Positions 1-7,397 of a stretch of 22,727 nt of DNA are shown here, piece by piece (position 1 is the stretch's first letter; each line of letters opens with the position of its first letter). The notes below the pieces were generated by a model. The model worked only from the letters and a program-made list of their open reading frames with translations, made no database searches and was not told the DNA's origin. Both the position numbers and the translations under genes were made by a program. The DNA is taken from positions 1 through 22,727 of the forward strand of contig JADLFG010000071.1 of NCBI GenBank assembly GCA_020845695.1. Reading direction: 5' to 3'. Origin of the DNA: Thermoleophilia bacterium. Its GTDB lineage: Bacteria > Actinomycetota > Thermoleophilia > Gaiellales > Gaiellaceae.

Positions 1-867
1 AGCGAGGCGAACCCGAGGCTCGTGCTCGCGCGGATCTCCGGCTACGGCCAGACGGGCCCGTACGCGGAGCGGGCGGGGTTCGCGTCCGTCGCGGAAGCGA
101 TGGGCGGGATCCGCTACATCAACGGCTTTCCCGGCGAGCCCCCGCCGCGCATCCACCTCTCGATCGGCGACTCGCTCGCCGGAATGTTCGCGGCGCAGGG
201 CATCCTCGCCGCGCTCTACAAGCGCGATGCGCTCGGGTTCGGACGCGGCCAGGTCGTGGACATCTCGCTGCTCGAGTCGAGCTTCGCGCTCCTCGAGAGC
301 ATGGTTCCGGAGTACGACCGCCTGAAGATCGTCCGCGAGCCGCAGGGCACGAACCTGAAGGGCATCGCCCCGTCGAACATCTTCAAGTCGGCGGACGGGA
401 AGTGGATCGTGATCGCGGCGAACGCCGACAAGGTCTTCGGCCGGCTGTGCGAGGCGATGGGCCGTCCGGAGCTCGCGACCGACCCGAAGTTCTCGAACCA
501 CCTCGCCCGCGGAGACCACCAGGACGAGCTCGAAGGCCTGATCGCGGACTGGGCGGCCGAGCGGCCCGCCGAGGAGATCGACCGCGTGCTGAACGCGGCG
601 GGCGTCATCTGCGGGCCGGTCTACACGATCGCCGACATCTTCGCGGACGAGCACTTCTGGGCGCGCGAGATGCTGCTCAAGCACGAGGACCCGGAGTTCG
701 GCGAGTACATCGGCCCGGGGATCACCCCGAAGTTCTCCGAGACGCCGGGTGAGGTGCGCTGGTCGGCGCCCTGGGAGGAGGGCAGCCACAACCGCGAGGT
801 CTACGGCGAGCTGCTCGGGCTCTCGGAAAGCGAGCTGGCGGGACTGAAGGAGGAGGGCGTGCTGTGA
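1..867 (+). CDS. Family III (CaiB/BaiF) CoA-transferase, 5'-truncated by the window edge
   Basis: C-terminal part of a formyl-CoA-transferase-like enzyme that moves CoA between carboxylic acids. The reading frame is open to base 1, and residues before the GTG at 22 already match the family, so the true start lies upstream. Visible motifs are SGYGQTGPY near the start, then a GRGQVVDISLLES segment (about bases 240-285) that resembles a conserved family segment. The C-terminal half has the usual family pattern (APSNIFKSADGKWI, then AGVICGPVYTIADI). The stop overlaps the GTG of the next gene (GTGA), so it is co-translated with an HMG-CoA-lyase-like enzyme. That pairing suggests activation of a dicarboxylic or hydroxy acid followed by C-C cleavage, for example an HMG-type substrate. 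The exact substrate cannot be read from sequence. Confidence 0.88.
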   Translation, partial: SEANPRLVLARISGYGQTGPYAERAGFASVAEAMGGIRYINGFPGEPPPRIHLSIGDSLAGMFAAQGILAALYKRDALGFGRGQVVDISLLESSFALLESMVPEYDRLKIVREPQGTNLKGIAPSNIFKSADGKWIVIAANADKVFGRLCEAMGRPELATDPKFSNHLARGDHQDELEGLIADWAAERPAEEIDRVLNAAGVICGPVYTIADIFADEHFWAREMLLKHEDPEFGEYIGPGITPKFSETPGEVRWSAPWEEGSHNREVYGELLGLSESELAGLKEEGVL

Positions 868-1757
868 CGTTGACGATCTGCGACGTGGGCCCGCGCGACG
901 GGCTCCAGAACGACCCGAAGGTGCTCGACCCGGCCGTGCGCGCGGAGCTCGTGAACCGGCTTGCCGGTGCCGGGCTGCCGCGAGTCGAGGCGGTCAGCTT
1001 CGTCAATCCGGCTCGCGTGCCGCAGATGGCGGGCGCCGAGGAGACGGTGGCCGCGATCGACCGTCGCCCCGGCGTCGTCTACGCGGGCCTCGTCCTCAAC
1101 GAGCGCGGCTACGAGCGCTTCCGCGAGACGACGCTCGACGAGGCCCACTGCGCGTACGGGGCGAGCGAGACGTTCAACGCGAGAAACCAGGGCGCGACGG
1201 TTGCCGAGTCGGCGGCTGCGGCGGCGCGCATCGTTGCGCGCGCCCACGAGGACGGGCGTCGCGCGACCGTGACGATCGGGGTCGCGTTCGGATGCCCGTT
1301 CGAGGGCCGCGTCGATCCCGGCCGGGTGCTCGAGCTCGCCGCCGCCGCTGCGGCCGCCGGCGCTGACGAGATCGTCTTCGCCGACACCGTCGGGGTCGGC
1401 GTGCCGCGCCAGGTTCGCCACCTCGTCTCGGAGGGCGTGAGGCTCGGCCGGCCGATCGGGCTGCACCTGCACAACACGCGCAACACCGGGCTCGCGAACG
1501 CCCTCGCCGGGATCGAGGCGGGCGCGTCGTTGCTCGACGCCTCGGTCGGGGGCGTCGGCGGCTGCCCGTTCGCCCCGCGCGCGACCGGCAACGTCTGCAC
1601 CGAGGATCTCGTCTACCTCCTGCACGGGGAGGGCGTCGAGACCGGGATCGACCTCGGCGCCCTGATCGATGTCGCCCTCTGGCTCGAGGGCGTGCTGGGC
1701 CGGCAGCTCGAGGGGCAGGTCTACCGGGCCGGCTCGTTCGCGCCGGTCGCCGGATGA
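864..1757 (+). CDS. Hydroxymethylglutaryl-CoA lyase-like enzyme
   Basis: 297-residue TIM-barrel lyase of the HMGL/DRE-TIM family, which cleaves 3-hydroxy-3-methylglutaryl-CoA-type substrates to acetyl-CoA plus an oxo acid. The N-terminal motif DVGPRDGLQN (residues 7-16) supplies the catalytic Arg and metal-binding Asp. SFVNPARVPQMA (45-56), the metal His pair HLH (201-203) and the active-site loop GGCPFAP (232-238, Cys234) are all present. In the loop the more usual 'PGATGN' reads PRATGN. The GTG start overlaps the preceding stop by 4 nt, so it is coupled to the CoA-transferase. True HMG-CoA lyase is the first choice; a citramalyl-CoA-type lyase or another HMGL-like enzyme is possible. Confidence 0.85.
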   Translation: MTLTICDVGPRDGLQNDPKVLDPAVRAELVNRLAGAGLPRVEAVSFVNPARVPQMAGAEETVAAIDRRPGVVYAGLVLNERGYERFRETTLDEAHCAYGASETFNARNQGATVAESAAAAARIVARAHEDGRRATVTIGVAFGCPFEGRVDPGRVLELAAAAAAAGADEIVFADTVGVGVPRQVRHLVSEGVRLGRPIGLHLHNTRNTGLANALAGIEAGASLLDASVGGVGGCPFAPRATGNVCTEDLVYLLHGEGVETGIDLGALIDVALWLEGVLGRQLEGQVYRAGSFAPVAG

Positions 1758-1781
1758 GATCGCCGGGAGGGCCGCTCGCCC

Positions 1782-2564
1782 ATGCTCGTTCGTGAGCGCG
1801 GCGACTGCTGGCAGCTCGTGCGCCAGCCCGACCACGGCGACCTCTCGGGCCAGCTCGCGCGGGCGTGGGGAGGGGAGCTGCCCACGTCCCCGCGCTCGCG
1901 CCAGCTCGCGCTCGCCGCGGCCCGGCACGACGACGGCTGGGCAGTCTGCGACCGTCGCCCCGCCTGGGATCCGCTCCGCCGCCGCCCCCTCGGCTTCCTC
2001 GACGTTCCGGTCCCCGCCCACCTCGCCTGCTACCGCGCCTGCATCGAGGTCGTCACGGACGAGGACTGCTACGCGGGCGCGCTCGTCGCCATGCACGCGG
2101 TCGGGCTCTACAACGGGCGCTACGGGACGCAGGCCGGCACCTCGCGCCCGGTGCCCGCCGGGGCGAGGGCGGAGCTCGACCGGTTCGTCGCCGAGGCGGA
2201 GGCGCGCTACCGGGCCGCCTGCGAGCGGCTCGGGATCGGCGCCGCCGAGCGCTGGCAGGACTACCTGCTGCTCCAGGCCTACGACCGGCTCTCGCTCGCG
2301 TTCTGTCTGCGCGAGTGGGAGTCCTCGGACGCCCTGCCCGAGGTGATCGATCGAGTTCCGGCCGGCGGTGGCGATGTCGAGCTGCGGATCGAGCCGCTCG
2401 GGCCGTGGCGGGTGCGGCTCGAGCCCCACCCGTTCCGCGAGCGGCCGGCCCGCTTCACGCTCGTCCGCAAGCTGCTCCTGCGCGCACCGTTCGCAGGTCA
2501 CGACGATTTCCGCTCGGCCTACTTCGGCGCCCGTACCGAGCTCGTCGAGATCCGGGCCGAATAG
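1782..2564 (+). CDS. DUF3891-family protein of unknown function
   Basis: 260-residue soluble protein with the look of the DUF3891 family: an N-terminal QPDHGDLSGQLA segment (His18), then ARHDDGW (47-53), a 'P.WDP....PLGFLD' stretch and MHAVGLYNGRYG near residue 105. The spaced His/Asp residues recall a metal-binding HD-like hydrolase site, but no activity is established that I know of. A GGGAGGG ribosome-binding site (about 1764-1770) precedes the ATG, and only 24 nt separate it from the lyase gene, so it probably belongs to the same transcript. No signal peptide or membrane segment is seen. Confidence 0.7.
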   Translation: MLVRERGDCWQLVRQPDHGDLSGQLARAWGGELPTSPRSRQLALAAARHDDGWAVCDRRPAWDPLRRRPLGFLDVPVPAHLACYRACIEVVTDEDCYAGALVAMHAVGLYNGRYGTQAGTSRPVPAGARAELDRFVAEAEARYRAACERLGIGAAERWQDYLLLQAYDRLSLAFCLREWESSDALPEVIDRVPAGGGDVELRIEPLGPWRVRLEPHPFRERPARFTLVRKLLLRAPFAGHDDFRSAYFGARTELVEIRAE

Positions 2565-2615
2565 AGTCGGGCCGTCGCGGGGCATCCACCCACGCCTGCT
2601 GGCGGCACCGGGCCC

Positions 2616-2639
2616 GCTCCGCCCGCGGGGCGGGCGAGC
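2616..2639. repeat. GC-rich inverted repeat after the DUF3891 gene
   Basis: In the 144-nt gap 2565-2708 a strong hairpin can form: CCGCCC (2619-2624) pairs with GGGCGG (2628-2633), with a competing outer pairing GCTC/GAGC (2616-2619 with 2636-2639). No T-run follows, so it is at best a weak terminator. The rest of the gap holds the ribosome-binding site of the next gene and a possible TACCCT -10 box near 2647 with no convincing -35. Confidence 0.3.
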
Positions 2640-2708
2640 AGCCGCTACCCTGACGGGCGCTGCGCGTCCCGTGCGACGCCGCCGACCGTGAGAAAGGAGC
2701 GCCGGGGG

Positions 2709-2957
2709 ATGGGTGACTGGGAGGATCAGGACCGCGACCAGCTCGAGCGTCGCCTCGAGAGCGAGCTGAGGAAGCGGGGCCTGACCCGGCGCGACCTGAT
2801 GCGCGACGGCGGCATGAGAATCGCCGCGATCCTCGGCCTCGGCGCGCTGTTCGCGGCCTGCGGCGGCGACGGTGGCGGCGCCGTCGGCGACGAGGAGACG
2901 CCCGGGGGAGCCCCGGCGGCGGACGCTCCCGGGACTCCCGGGGCTCCGGTCGCGTGA
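2709..2957 (+). CDS. Short Tat-type lipoprotein leader without a mature domain
   Basis: 82-residue ORF with a charged N-terminus, a twin-arginine motif (TRRDLM, residues 26-31), a hydrophobic segment and a lipobox ALFAAC with Cys51. After it come only about 31 low-complexity residues (Gly, Ala, Pro, Asp). This is how the N-terminus of many actinobacterial substrate-binding lipoproteins looks, but the binding domain is missing. I chose the ATG at 2709 over the GTG at 2688 because AAGGAG (2694-2699) sits 9 nt upstream. The stop overlaps the GTG of the following dehydrogenase (GTGA). It may be the stump of a deleted binding-protein gene or a genuine small lipoprotein; neither the reading frame nor its neighbours contain a continuation. 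Confidence 0.6.
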   Translation: MGDWEDQDRDQLERRLESELRKRGLTRRDLMRDGGMRIAAILGLGALFAACGGDGGGAVGDEETPGGAPAADAPGTPGAPVA

Positions 2958-3940
2958 GGATCGTCGTCCTACCCGGGGACTGCATCGGGCCCGAGCTCAC
3001 GGCGGAGGCGACCCGGGCGCTGGCCGCGCTCGTACCGGGGATCGAGCTCGAGCAGCGTCCGTTCGGCGCGGCGGCGATCCGCGCCTGTGGCGATCCCCTC
3101 CCGGACGCCACGCTCTCGGCGTGTCGCGGCGCCGACGCGGTGCTGAAGGGGCCGATCGGCGACCCCGAGTTCGACGCCGCCGAGGTGCGGCCCGAGCAGG
3201 GGCTCCTGCGCCTCCGCGAGGCGCTCGACGTCTACGCGAACCTGCGCCCCGCCCGCCGCGGCGAGGTCGATCTCCTGATCGTCCGCGAGCTGGTCGGTGG
3301 CCTCTACTTCGGCGCCCGGGGCGTGCGGGACGACGGCACGGCCTTCGACACGTGCGAGTACCACCCGGCCCAGGTCGAGCGGATCGCGCGGCGCGCCTTC
3401 GAGCTGGCGCGGGAGCGCCGCCGGCGCGTCACGTCGGTCGACAAGGCGAACGTGCTCGAGACCTCGCGCCTGTGGCGGCGCGTCGTCTCCGAGCTCGCGG
3501 CCGGCTATCCCGACGTCGAGCTCGACCACATGCTCGTCGACAACTGCGCCATGCAGCTCGTCCAGGCGCCCGGGCGCTTCGACGTGATCCTGACCGAGAA
3601 CATGTTCGGGGACATCCTCTCCGACGAGGCCTCGGCCGTCAGCGGGGGGCTCGGCCTCGCCGGCTCGGCGAGCCTCGGCGACGCCGGCCCCGGTCTGTTC
3701 GAGCCCGTGCACGGCTCCGCCCCCGAGCTCGCCGGCCGCGGGATCGCCAACCCGGCCGGGATGCTGCGCTCGACCGCGCTCCTGCTCGCCCACGGGCTCG
3801 GGCTGCCCGAGCAGGCGCGGCGCCTCGACGCGGCGGTCGACCGGGCACTCGAGGCGGCGCCGCCGCCCGACCTCGGCGGCAGCGCCACGACGCGCGAGAT
3901 CGGCGACGCGGTTCTGGCGGCGCTCGCGCGGGACGCGTGA
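2954..3940 (+). CDS. Isopropylmalate/isocitrate dehydrogenase family enzyme (LeuB-like)
   Basis: 328-residue NAD(P)-dependent beta-decarboxylating dehydrogenase. Family marks in order: LPGDCIGPE (6-14, usually GDGIGPE), the LeuB-type substrate loop LLRLREALDVYANLRP (84-99), IVRELVGGLYFG (109-120, with the active-site Tyr), SVDKANVL with Lys164, LVDN (Asp196), ENMFGDILSDEA (Asp220, Asp224) and the NAD-binding HGSAPELAGRGIANP. Catalytic residues look intact. Length is slightly short of typical LeuB (about 350). Not being beside leuC/leuD, it may be a catabolic paralogue (for example malate or tartrate-type) rather than the leucine-biosynthesis enzyme. The GTG start overlaps the lipoprotein-leader stop by 4 nt. 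Confidence 0.85.
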   Translation: MRIVVLPGDCIGPELTAEATRALAALVPGIELEQRPFGAAAIRACGDPLPDATLSACRGADAVLKGPIGDPEFDAAEVRPEQGLLRLREALDVYANLRPARRGEVDLLIVRELVGGLYFGARGVRDDGTAFDTCEYHPAQVERIARRAFELARERRRRVTSVDKANVLETSRLWRRVVSELAAGYPDVELDHMLVDNCAMQLVQAPGRFDVILTENMFGDILSDEASAVSGGLGLAGSASLGDAGPGLFEPVHGSAPELAGRGIANPAGMLRSTALLLAHGLGLPEQARRLDAAVDRALEAAPPPDLGGSATTREIGDAVLAALARDA

Positions 3941-4035
3941 GCGCGTGAGCGAGACCGGGCAGGAATGGCGCGGCAAGCCCGGGCGGATGACCGCCGCCGA
4001 GCGGCCTCCCCCGCCGCGCGCGGCTCGCGCCGTGC

Positions 4036-4060
4036 CCCTGAGCTCCGCTCGGGCTCAGGG
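4036..4060. terminator. Possible terminator hairpin between convergent transcripts
   Basis: CCCTGAGC (4036-4043) pairs perfectly with GCTCAGGG (4053-4060) around a 9-nt loop. It overlaps the stop codon of the minus-strand lipoprotein gene and lies in the 114-nt gap between converging genes. No T-run follows on either strand, so termination is only suggested by position. Confidence 0.35.
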
Positions 4061-4438
4061 CTCGAGCCGCGCGTTCTCGCGGTAGCGCTGCTCCTCCTCC
4101 GGCGGGTAGCAGCGCAGCTCGGGACGCTCCCGGTCGGTCACGGGGCCGCCTTCGAGGAGCGCCACGCAGTAGGGGACGAGGTGCGGGTCACCGAAGTTGA
4201 CCGTGCAACGGTAGGCGGCCCGGCCCTCGAGCTCGAGCTCGCTGTCGATGCAGTCGATCGACCGCACCGACAGGTCGAGCGCCTCGAGGCGGTCGCGCAG
4301 CGCGGCCGCCGCCGCGGCCGTGCCGGCGCGCTCACCGCCGCAGGAGACCGCGAGCGCGACCGCCGCAACGGCAAGGCCGCTCCGCCAGGGCGGGATCGAC
4401 GGCGCGACGCGGCGGGCGATCTCAGGGGGTGAGAACAA
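4055..4438 (-). CDS. Small cysteine-containing lipoprotein, unknown function
   Basis: 127-residue protein with a short hydrophobic segment (about 21-32) and lipobox LAVSC (Cys33), then four further cysteines (63, 78, 91, 110) that could form two disulfides outside the membrane. The pattern 'AAYRCTVNFGD' loosely recalls DUF4333-type actinobacterial lipoproteins, but I do not recognise it firmly. No ATG or GTG occurs before the signal segment; the likely start is TTG at 4438, which overlaps the end of the zinc dehydrogenase gene by 17 nt. It is the last gene of the long minus-strand operon, and its link to the pathway is unknown. Confidence 0.55.
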   Translation of the reverse strand: MFSPPEIARRVAPSIPPWRSGLAVAAVALAVSCGGERAGTAAAAAALRDRLEALDLSVRSIDCIDSELELEGRAAYRCTVNFGDPHLVPYCVALLEGGPVTDRERPELRCYPPEEEQRYRENARLEP

Positions 4439-5453
4439 CCTTCGTCGCCTCGCGGGCGTCGAAGAGGCGGTACGCCTCGGCCGCGTCGGCGAGCGGCAGC
4501 CGGTGCGTGATCACGCCTGTCGGGTCGAGCTCGCCCGTGCCGAGCAGGCCGAGCAGCCCCGCCCGGTCGTTCGTCGGGTCGCCGATCGTGAACCTGAGCG
4601 TCAGCTCGCGCTCGAACATGCGCAGGTTGTCGAGGGGGTAGTCGGACTCGAAGTGGGCGCCGACGACCGAGACCGTGCCGCGGCCGCGAGCGAGGGGAAG
4701 GGCGGCGTCGAGAGCGCCCCGCGTCCCCGCCGCCTCGATCACGACGTGGGCGCCGAGGCCGTCGCCGGCGGCGGCGACGGCGGCCGCGGCCTCGTCCGGG
4801 GCGGCCGCCTCGGCGCCCAGCGAGCGTGCGAGCTCGCGCCGGGCGGCGATCCCGTCCACCGCCAGGACGCGCGCGCCGTGGTGGAGCGCCGCGAGCACCG
4901 CCATCAGGCCGACGGGCCCGCAGCCGACGACGCAGCAGAGCTCGCCGGCGCGGACGCCGCCGCGCACGACGGCGCCCCACCCGGTCGGGAGGATGTCCGC
5001 GATCAAGGTGCCGGCCTCGTCCGAGATCGAGTCCGGGAGCGGCTCGAGCACGAGGTCGGCGCCGGGGACCCGCACGAGCTCGGCCTGGCCGCCGTCGAGT
5101 CTCGGGTAGACGCCGGAGTAGCCGAACAGCGCGCGGCCCTCGCACTGGGTCGGCAGCCCGAGCCGGCAGTACGCGCAGGTCCCGTCCCGGGTCATCGACC
5201 CGTTCACGACCCGCTGCCCCAGCCGGATCCGCTCGACCGCCGGGCCGACCTCGTGGACGACACCCGCGAACTCGTGCCCCAGCACCGTGCCCGCCTCGAA
5301 GCCGGGCGTGAGCCCGTGGTAGGGGAAGAGGTCGGCGCCGCAGATCGCGGTCGCCGCCACCCGCACGATCGCGTCGCCCGGGTCGAGCAGGGACGGCTCG
5401 GCGACGTCGTCGACGCGGACGTCGCCCGGCCCGTGCAGGACGACCGCCTTCAC
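4422..5453 (-). CDS. Zinc-dependent medium-chain alcohol dehydrogenase
   Basis: 343-residue MDR-superfamily dehydrogenase that oxidises an alcohol with NAD(P)+. Catalytic-zinc ligands are visible as Cys38 (AICGAD) and GHE (His60-Glu61); the Rossmann glycine motif is GCGPVG (177-182). The structural-zinc lobe is unusual: it reads D90-G-T-C93-x2-C96-x7-C104, so the first of the four usual cysteines is Asp. The GTG at 5453 was chosen because MKAVVLHGPGDV is a typical family N-terminus and it overlaps the preceding VOC stop by 4 nt. In the inferred B6 pathway it could oxidise the 5-hydroxymethyl group of 4-pyridoxate, or pyridoxine itself, steps with no other candidate here; that role is inference. 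Confidence 0.85.
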   Translation of the reverse strand: MKAVVLHGPGDVRVDDVAEPSLLDPGDAIVRVAATAICGADLFPYHGLTPGFEAGTVLGHEFAGVVHEVGPAVERIRLGQRVVNGSMTRDGTCAYCRLGLPTQCEGRALFGYSGVYPRLDGGQAELVRVPGADLVLEPLPDSISDEAGTLIADILPTGWGAVVRGGVRAGELCCVVGCGPVGLMAVLAALHHGARVLAVDGIAARRELARSLGAEAAAPDEAAAAVAAAGDGLGAHVVIEAAGTRGALDAALPLARGRGTVSVVGAHFESDYPLDNLRMFERELTLRFTIGDPTNDRAGLLGLLGTGELDPTGVITHRLPLADAAEAYRLFDAREATKVVLTP

Positions 5454-5848
5454 GCCGGCTCCTCGAGCTCGACGAGGTGGCCGTCCGGATCGCGGACGAA
5501 GAAGCGATGCCCGCCCCACGGGGGCGAGTAGAGCGGGGCGACGAAGTCGGCGCCGACCGCCTCGAGCGCCGTGTACGCCGCGGCGGCGTCGGCGACCTCG
5601 AGCACGAGCATCGCCGCGGCCCGGCCCGGCTCCGCGGGCGCGTGGAGCACGACGTCGTGGTCGGGCGGGCTGTGGCCCTGCTCGGCCAGCGAGAGCCGCG
5701 TGCCCGCGAGCGAGAGGATGGCGTAGGGCGGGTCGTCGAACGTCGCCTCGACCGAGAAGCCGAGCGAGTCGCGGTAGAACGCGAGCGACCGGTCGACGTC
5801 GGCTACGGCGAGGATCGCGCCCGCGCGCGAGACCCCGGGGGCGGCCAT
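5450..5848 (-). CDS. VOC-superfamily (glyoxalase/bleomycin-resistance fold) protein
   Basis: 132-residue protein with two beta-alpha-beta-beta-beta modules: 'LAVADVDRSLAFYRDSLGF' near the start and 'FFVRDPDGHLVELEEP' at the end. The final Glu that often binds metal is present, but the usual N-terminal metal His is replaced by Ala (AILAV), so a full metal site is doubtful. The ATG at 5848 shares one base with the SDR stop (TGATG), so translation is coupled. Possible roles include handling a reactive ring-cleavage intermediate or ligand binding. The family is too diverse to assign a reaction. Confidence 0.78.
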   Translation of the reverse strand: MAAPGVSRAGAILAVADVDRSLAFYRDSLGFSVEATFDDPPYAILSLAGTRLSLAEQGHSPPDHDVVLHAPAEPGRAAAMLVLEVADAAAAYTALEAVGADFVAPLYSPPWGGHRFFVRDPDGHLVELEEPA

Positions 5849-6585
5849 CAGTTGTGGGTCATGCCGGCGTCGGCGACGAGCATCTGCCCGGTTACCCAGC
5901 CGGCCTCCTCCGAGAGCAGAAAGGCGACCGACGGCGCGATGTCCGCCGGCTCGCCCCGGCGCGGGATGCACTGGAGCATCTGCACGAACTCGAACGCCTC
6001 CTTGTGGGGGCCGCTGAGCACCCCCTCGGAGGCGGTCAGGCCGGGCGCGACCGCGTTGACGGTGATGCCGTGCTTGCCGATCTCGCGCGCGAGCGCGCGC
6101 GTGAAGGCGAGCACGCCGCCCTTGGACGCCACGTAGTGGGCGAGGTTCGGGGTTCCCGCCAGCACGACGTTCGAGCAGATGTTGACGATCCGCCCGTACC
6201 CGGCCTCCCGCATCGGGCCGTAGACGGCGCGGTTGACGAGGTACGTGCCGTCGAGGTTGACCGACATGATCCGCCGCCACTCGTCGAAGTCGATGTCGTC
6301 CCAGGCGGTGAAGGGAACGACCGCCGCGACGTGCGCGAGCGCGTCCACCTTGCCGTGGGCGGCGAGGGTGCCGTCGACCAGGCGCTGAACGTCGTCCGGG
6401 CGGGACACGTCGACCTCGAGTGCCGTCGCGCCCGGGAGCTCGGCCGCGGCCTGCTCGGCGCCCCCGCCGTTCACGTCGGCGCAGACGACGGTCGCGCCCT
6501 CGGCGGCCAGCTTGCGTGCGACCGCCCGGCCGATGCCTTGCGCGGCGCCGGTCACGATCGCGACCCTTCCGTCCAGCTTGCCCAT
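5848..6585 (-). CDS. SDR oxidoreductase, probable pyridoxal 4-dehydrogenase
   Basis: 245-residue classical short-chain dehydrogenase with the cofactor motif TGAAQGIG (12-19), Asn110, Ser138 and YxxxK (Tyr151, Lys155). Acidic residues after strand 2 (CADVN) suggest NAD. The substrate-region segments VPFTAWDDIDFDEWR and PHKEAFEFVQMLQ closely resemble, from memory, pyridoxal 4-dehydrogenase of Mesorhizobium loti, which oxidises the pyridoxal hemiacetal to 4-pyridoxolactone. The next upstream gene encodes a lactonase of exactly the matching type, which strengthens the call. A strong GGAAGGAGG ribosome-binding site precedes the ATG. A generic SDR of another specificity remains possible, since no alignment was run. 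Confidence 0.82.
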   Translation of the reverse strand: MGKLDGRVAIVTGAAQGIGRAVARKLAAEGATVVCADVNGGGAEQAAAELPGATALEVDVSRPDDVQRLVDGTLAAHGKVDALAHVAAVVPFTAWDDIDFDEWRRIMSVNLDGTYLVNRAVYGPMREAGYGRIVNICSNVVLAGTPNLAHYVASKGGVLAFTRALAREIGKHGITVNAVAPGLTASEGVLSGPHKEAFEFVQMLQCIPRRGEPADIAPSVAFLLSEEAGWVTGQMLVADAGMTHN

Positions 6586-6600
6586 CGTCGCCTCCTTCCG

Positions 6601-6616
6601 GGGCCGCTCGCGGCCC
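6601..6616. repeat. Small intergenic hairpin between lactonase and SDR genes
   Basis: GGGCCG (6601-6606) and CGGCCC (6611-6616) form a perfect 6-bp stem with a CTCG loop in the 40-nt spacer, just upstream of the SDR ribosome-binding site. It may tune stability or processing of the operon mRNA. There is no T-run. Confidence 0.35.
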
Positions 6617-6625
6617 GCACGTCGG

Positions 6626-7381
6626 TCAGAGCTCGTAGCACTCGGGCGCGTGGCGGTACGTGCGCCACGCGTCCATGTCGTGGGAGAAGTACACGTCGGC
6701 GCCCCGCTCCTCGGCGAGCGCCTTGACGCGGCGGATCGAGCGCACGCCCGCCACCGGGTCGATGTGGAACGACGGCTGGACGCCCTTCTCGAGCGCCGCC
6801 GCCGTGTAGACGACGTCGAACGCGAACAGCATCGGCTTCGCGCCCGAGCCGGGGTCGACGAGCAGCGAGTAGTGGCCGACCGTGTGCCCAGGCGTCTCGT
6901 ACAGCCAGAGCCCCCTCGCGAGCTCGAAGTCGCCGCTGACCGGCACGAGGGTCGCGCCCTCGTGGTCCCAGCTCTGGTCCGAGTAGCCGAGATGCTCGAA
7001 CGGCTCGCAGTTCCGCGCCTGGGCGATCTCGCGGGCGTGGATCAGGTTTCTCACGCCCGCGCCGGCGAAGTGCTTGTTGCCGCCGACGTGGTCGAAGTGC
7101 AGGTGCGAGTTGACGAGCGCGGTCACGTCGGCCGGCCGGAAGCCGCACAGCTCGAGCTGGGCGAGGATCGTCTGCTCCGGCGTCTGTTCGGGCAGCTCGA
7201 ACGGGAGCACGCGGTTCGTGTGCTCGAGGTCGAAGCCGGTGTCGAACAGGAACAGGCCCTCGTCGTGCTCGATCAGGAGCCCGTAGGAGGGGATCCGGAC
7301 CGGCGTGCCGCCGCCGATGTTCCACATGAGCTGGGCGTGGTCGATCACGATCGAGCCGTTGTCGAGGAACCAGATCTTCAC
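6626..7381 (-). CDS. Metallo-beta-lactamase-fold lactonase, probable 4-pyridoxolactonase
   Basis: 251-residue zinc hydrolase. Metal motif HLHFDH at 93-98, then TPGHTVGH with His166, an Asp in FAFDVVY (189) and SHD with His234: the two-zinc set of the AHL-lactonase branch. Segments EPFEHLGYSD, FHIDPVAGVRS and SHDMDAWRTYR resemble, from memory, Mesorhizobium loti 4-pyridoxolactonase, which opens 4-pyridoxolactone to 4-pyridoxate. AHL lactonase (quorum quenching) is the main alternative, but the SDR and 3-hydroxyacyl-CoA-dehydrogenase-like neighbours match the B6 pathway order. The GTG at 7381 is preceded by AGGAGG; the spacer to the upstream gene is 16 nt. Confidence 0.83.
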   Translation of the reverse strand: MKIWFLDNGSIVIDHAQLMWNIGGGTPVRIPSYGLLIEHDEGLFLFDTGFDLEHTNRVLPFELPEQTPEQTILAQLELCGFRPADVTALVNSHLHFDHVGGNKHFAGAGVRNLIHAREIAQARNCEPFEHLGYSDQSWDHEGATLVPVSGDFELARGLWLYETPGHTVGHYSLLVDPGSGAKPMLFAFDVVYTAAALEKGVQPSFHIDPVAGVRSIRRVKALAEERGADVYFSHDMDAWRTYRHAPECYEL

Positions 7382-7397
7382 GACAGCCTCCTGGGGT

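Noticed and set aside
801..2585. 594-codon minus-strand open frame opposite the lyase and DUF3891 genes
   Set aside because: Low-complexity Arg/Gly/Ala/Glu-rich translation with no recognisable domain; it is the antisense of well-supported genes in GC-rich DNA where stops are rare.
1..3940. Including the CoA-transferase, HMG-CoA-lyase-like and LeuB-like genes in the B6 pathway
   Set aside because: They lie beyond a convergent junction on a separate transcript and have ordinary carboxylic-acid metabolism roles; nothing in the sequence links them to pyridine degradation.
6626..7381. AHL lactonase (quorum quenching) reading of the metallo-beta-lactamase protein
   Set aside because: Same fold and metal motif, but the PFEHLGYSD and FHIDPVAGV segments and the neighbours fit 4-pyridoxolactonase better. 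Kept only as an alternative.
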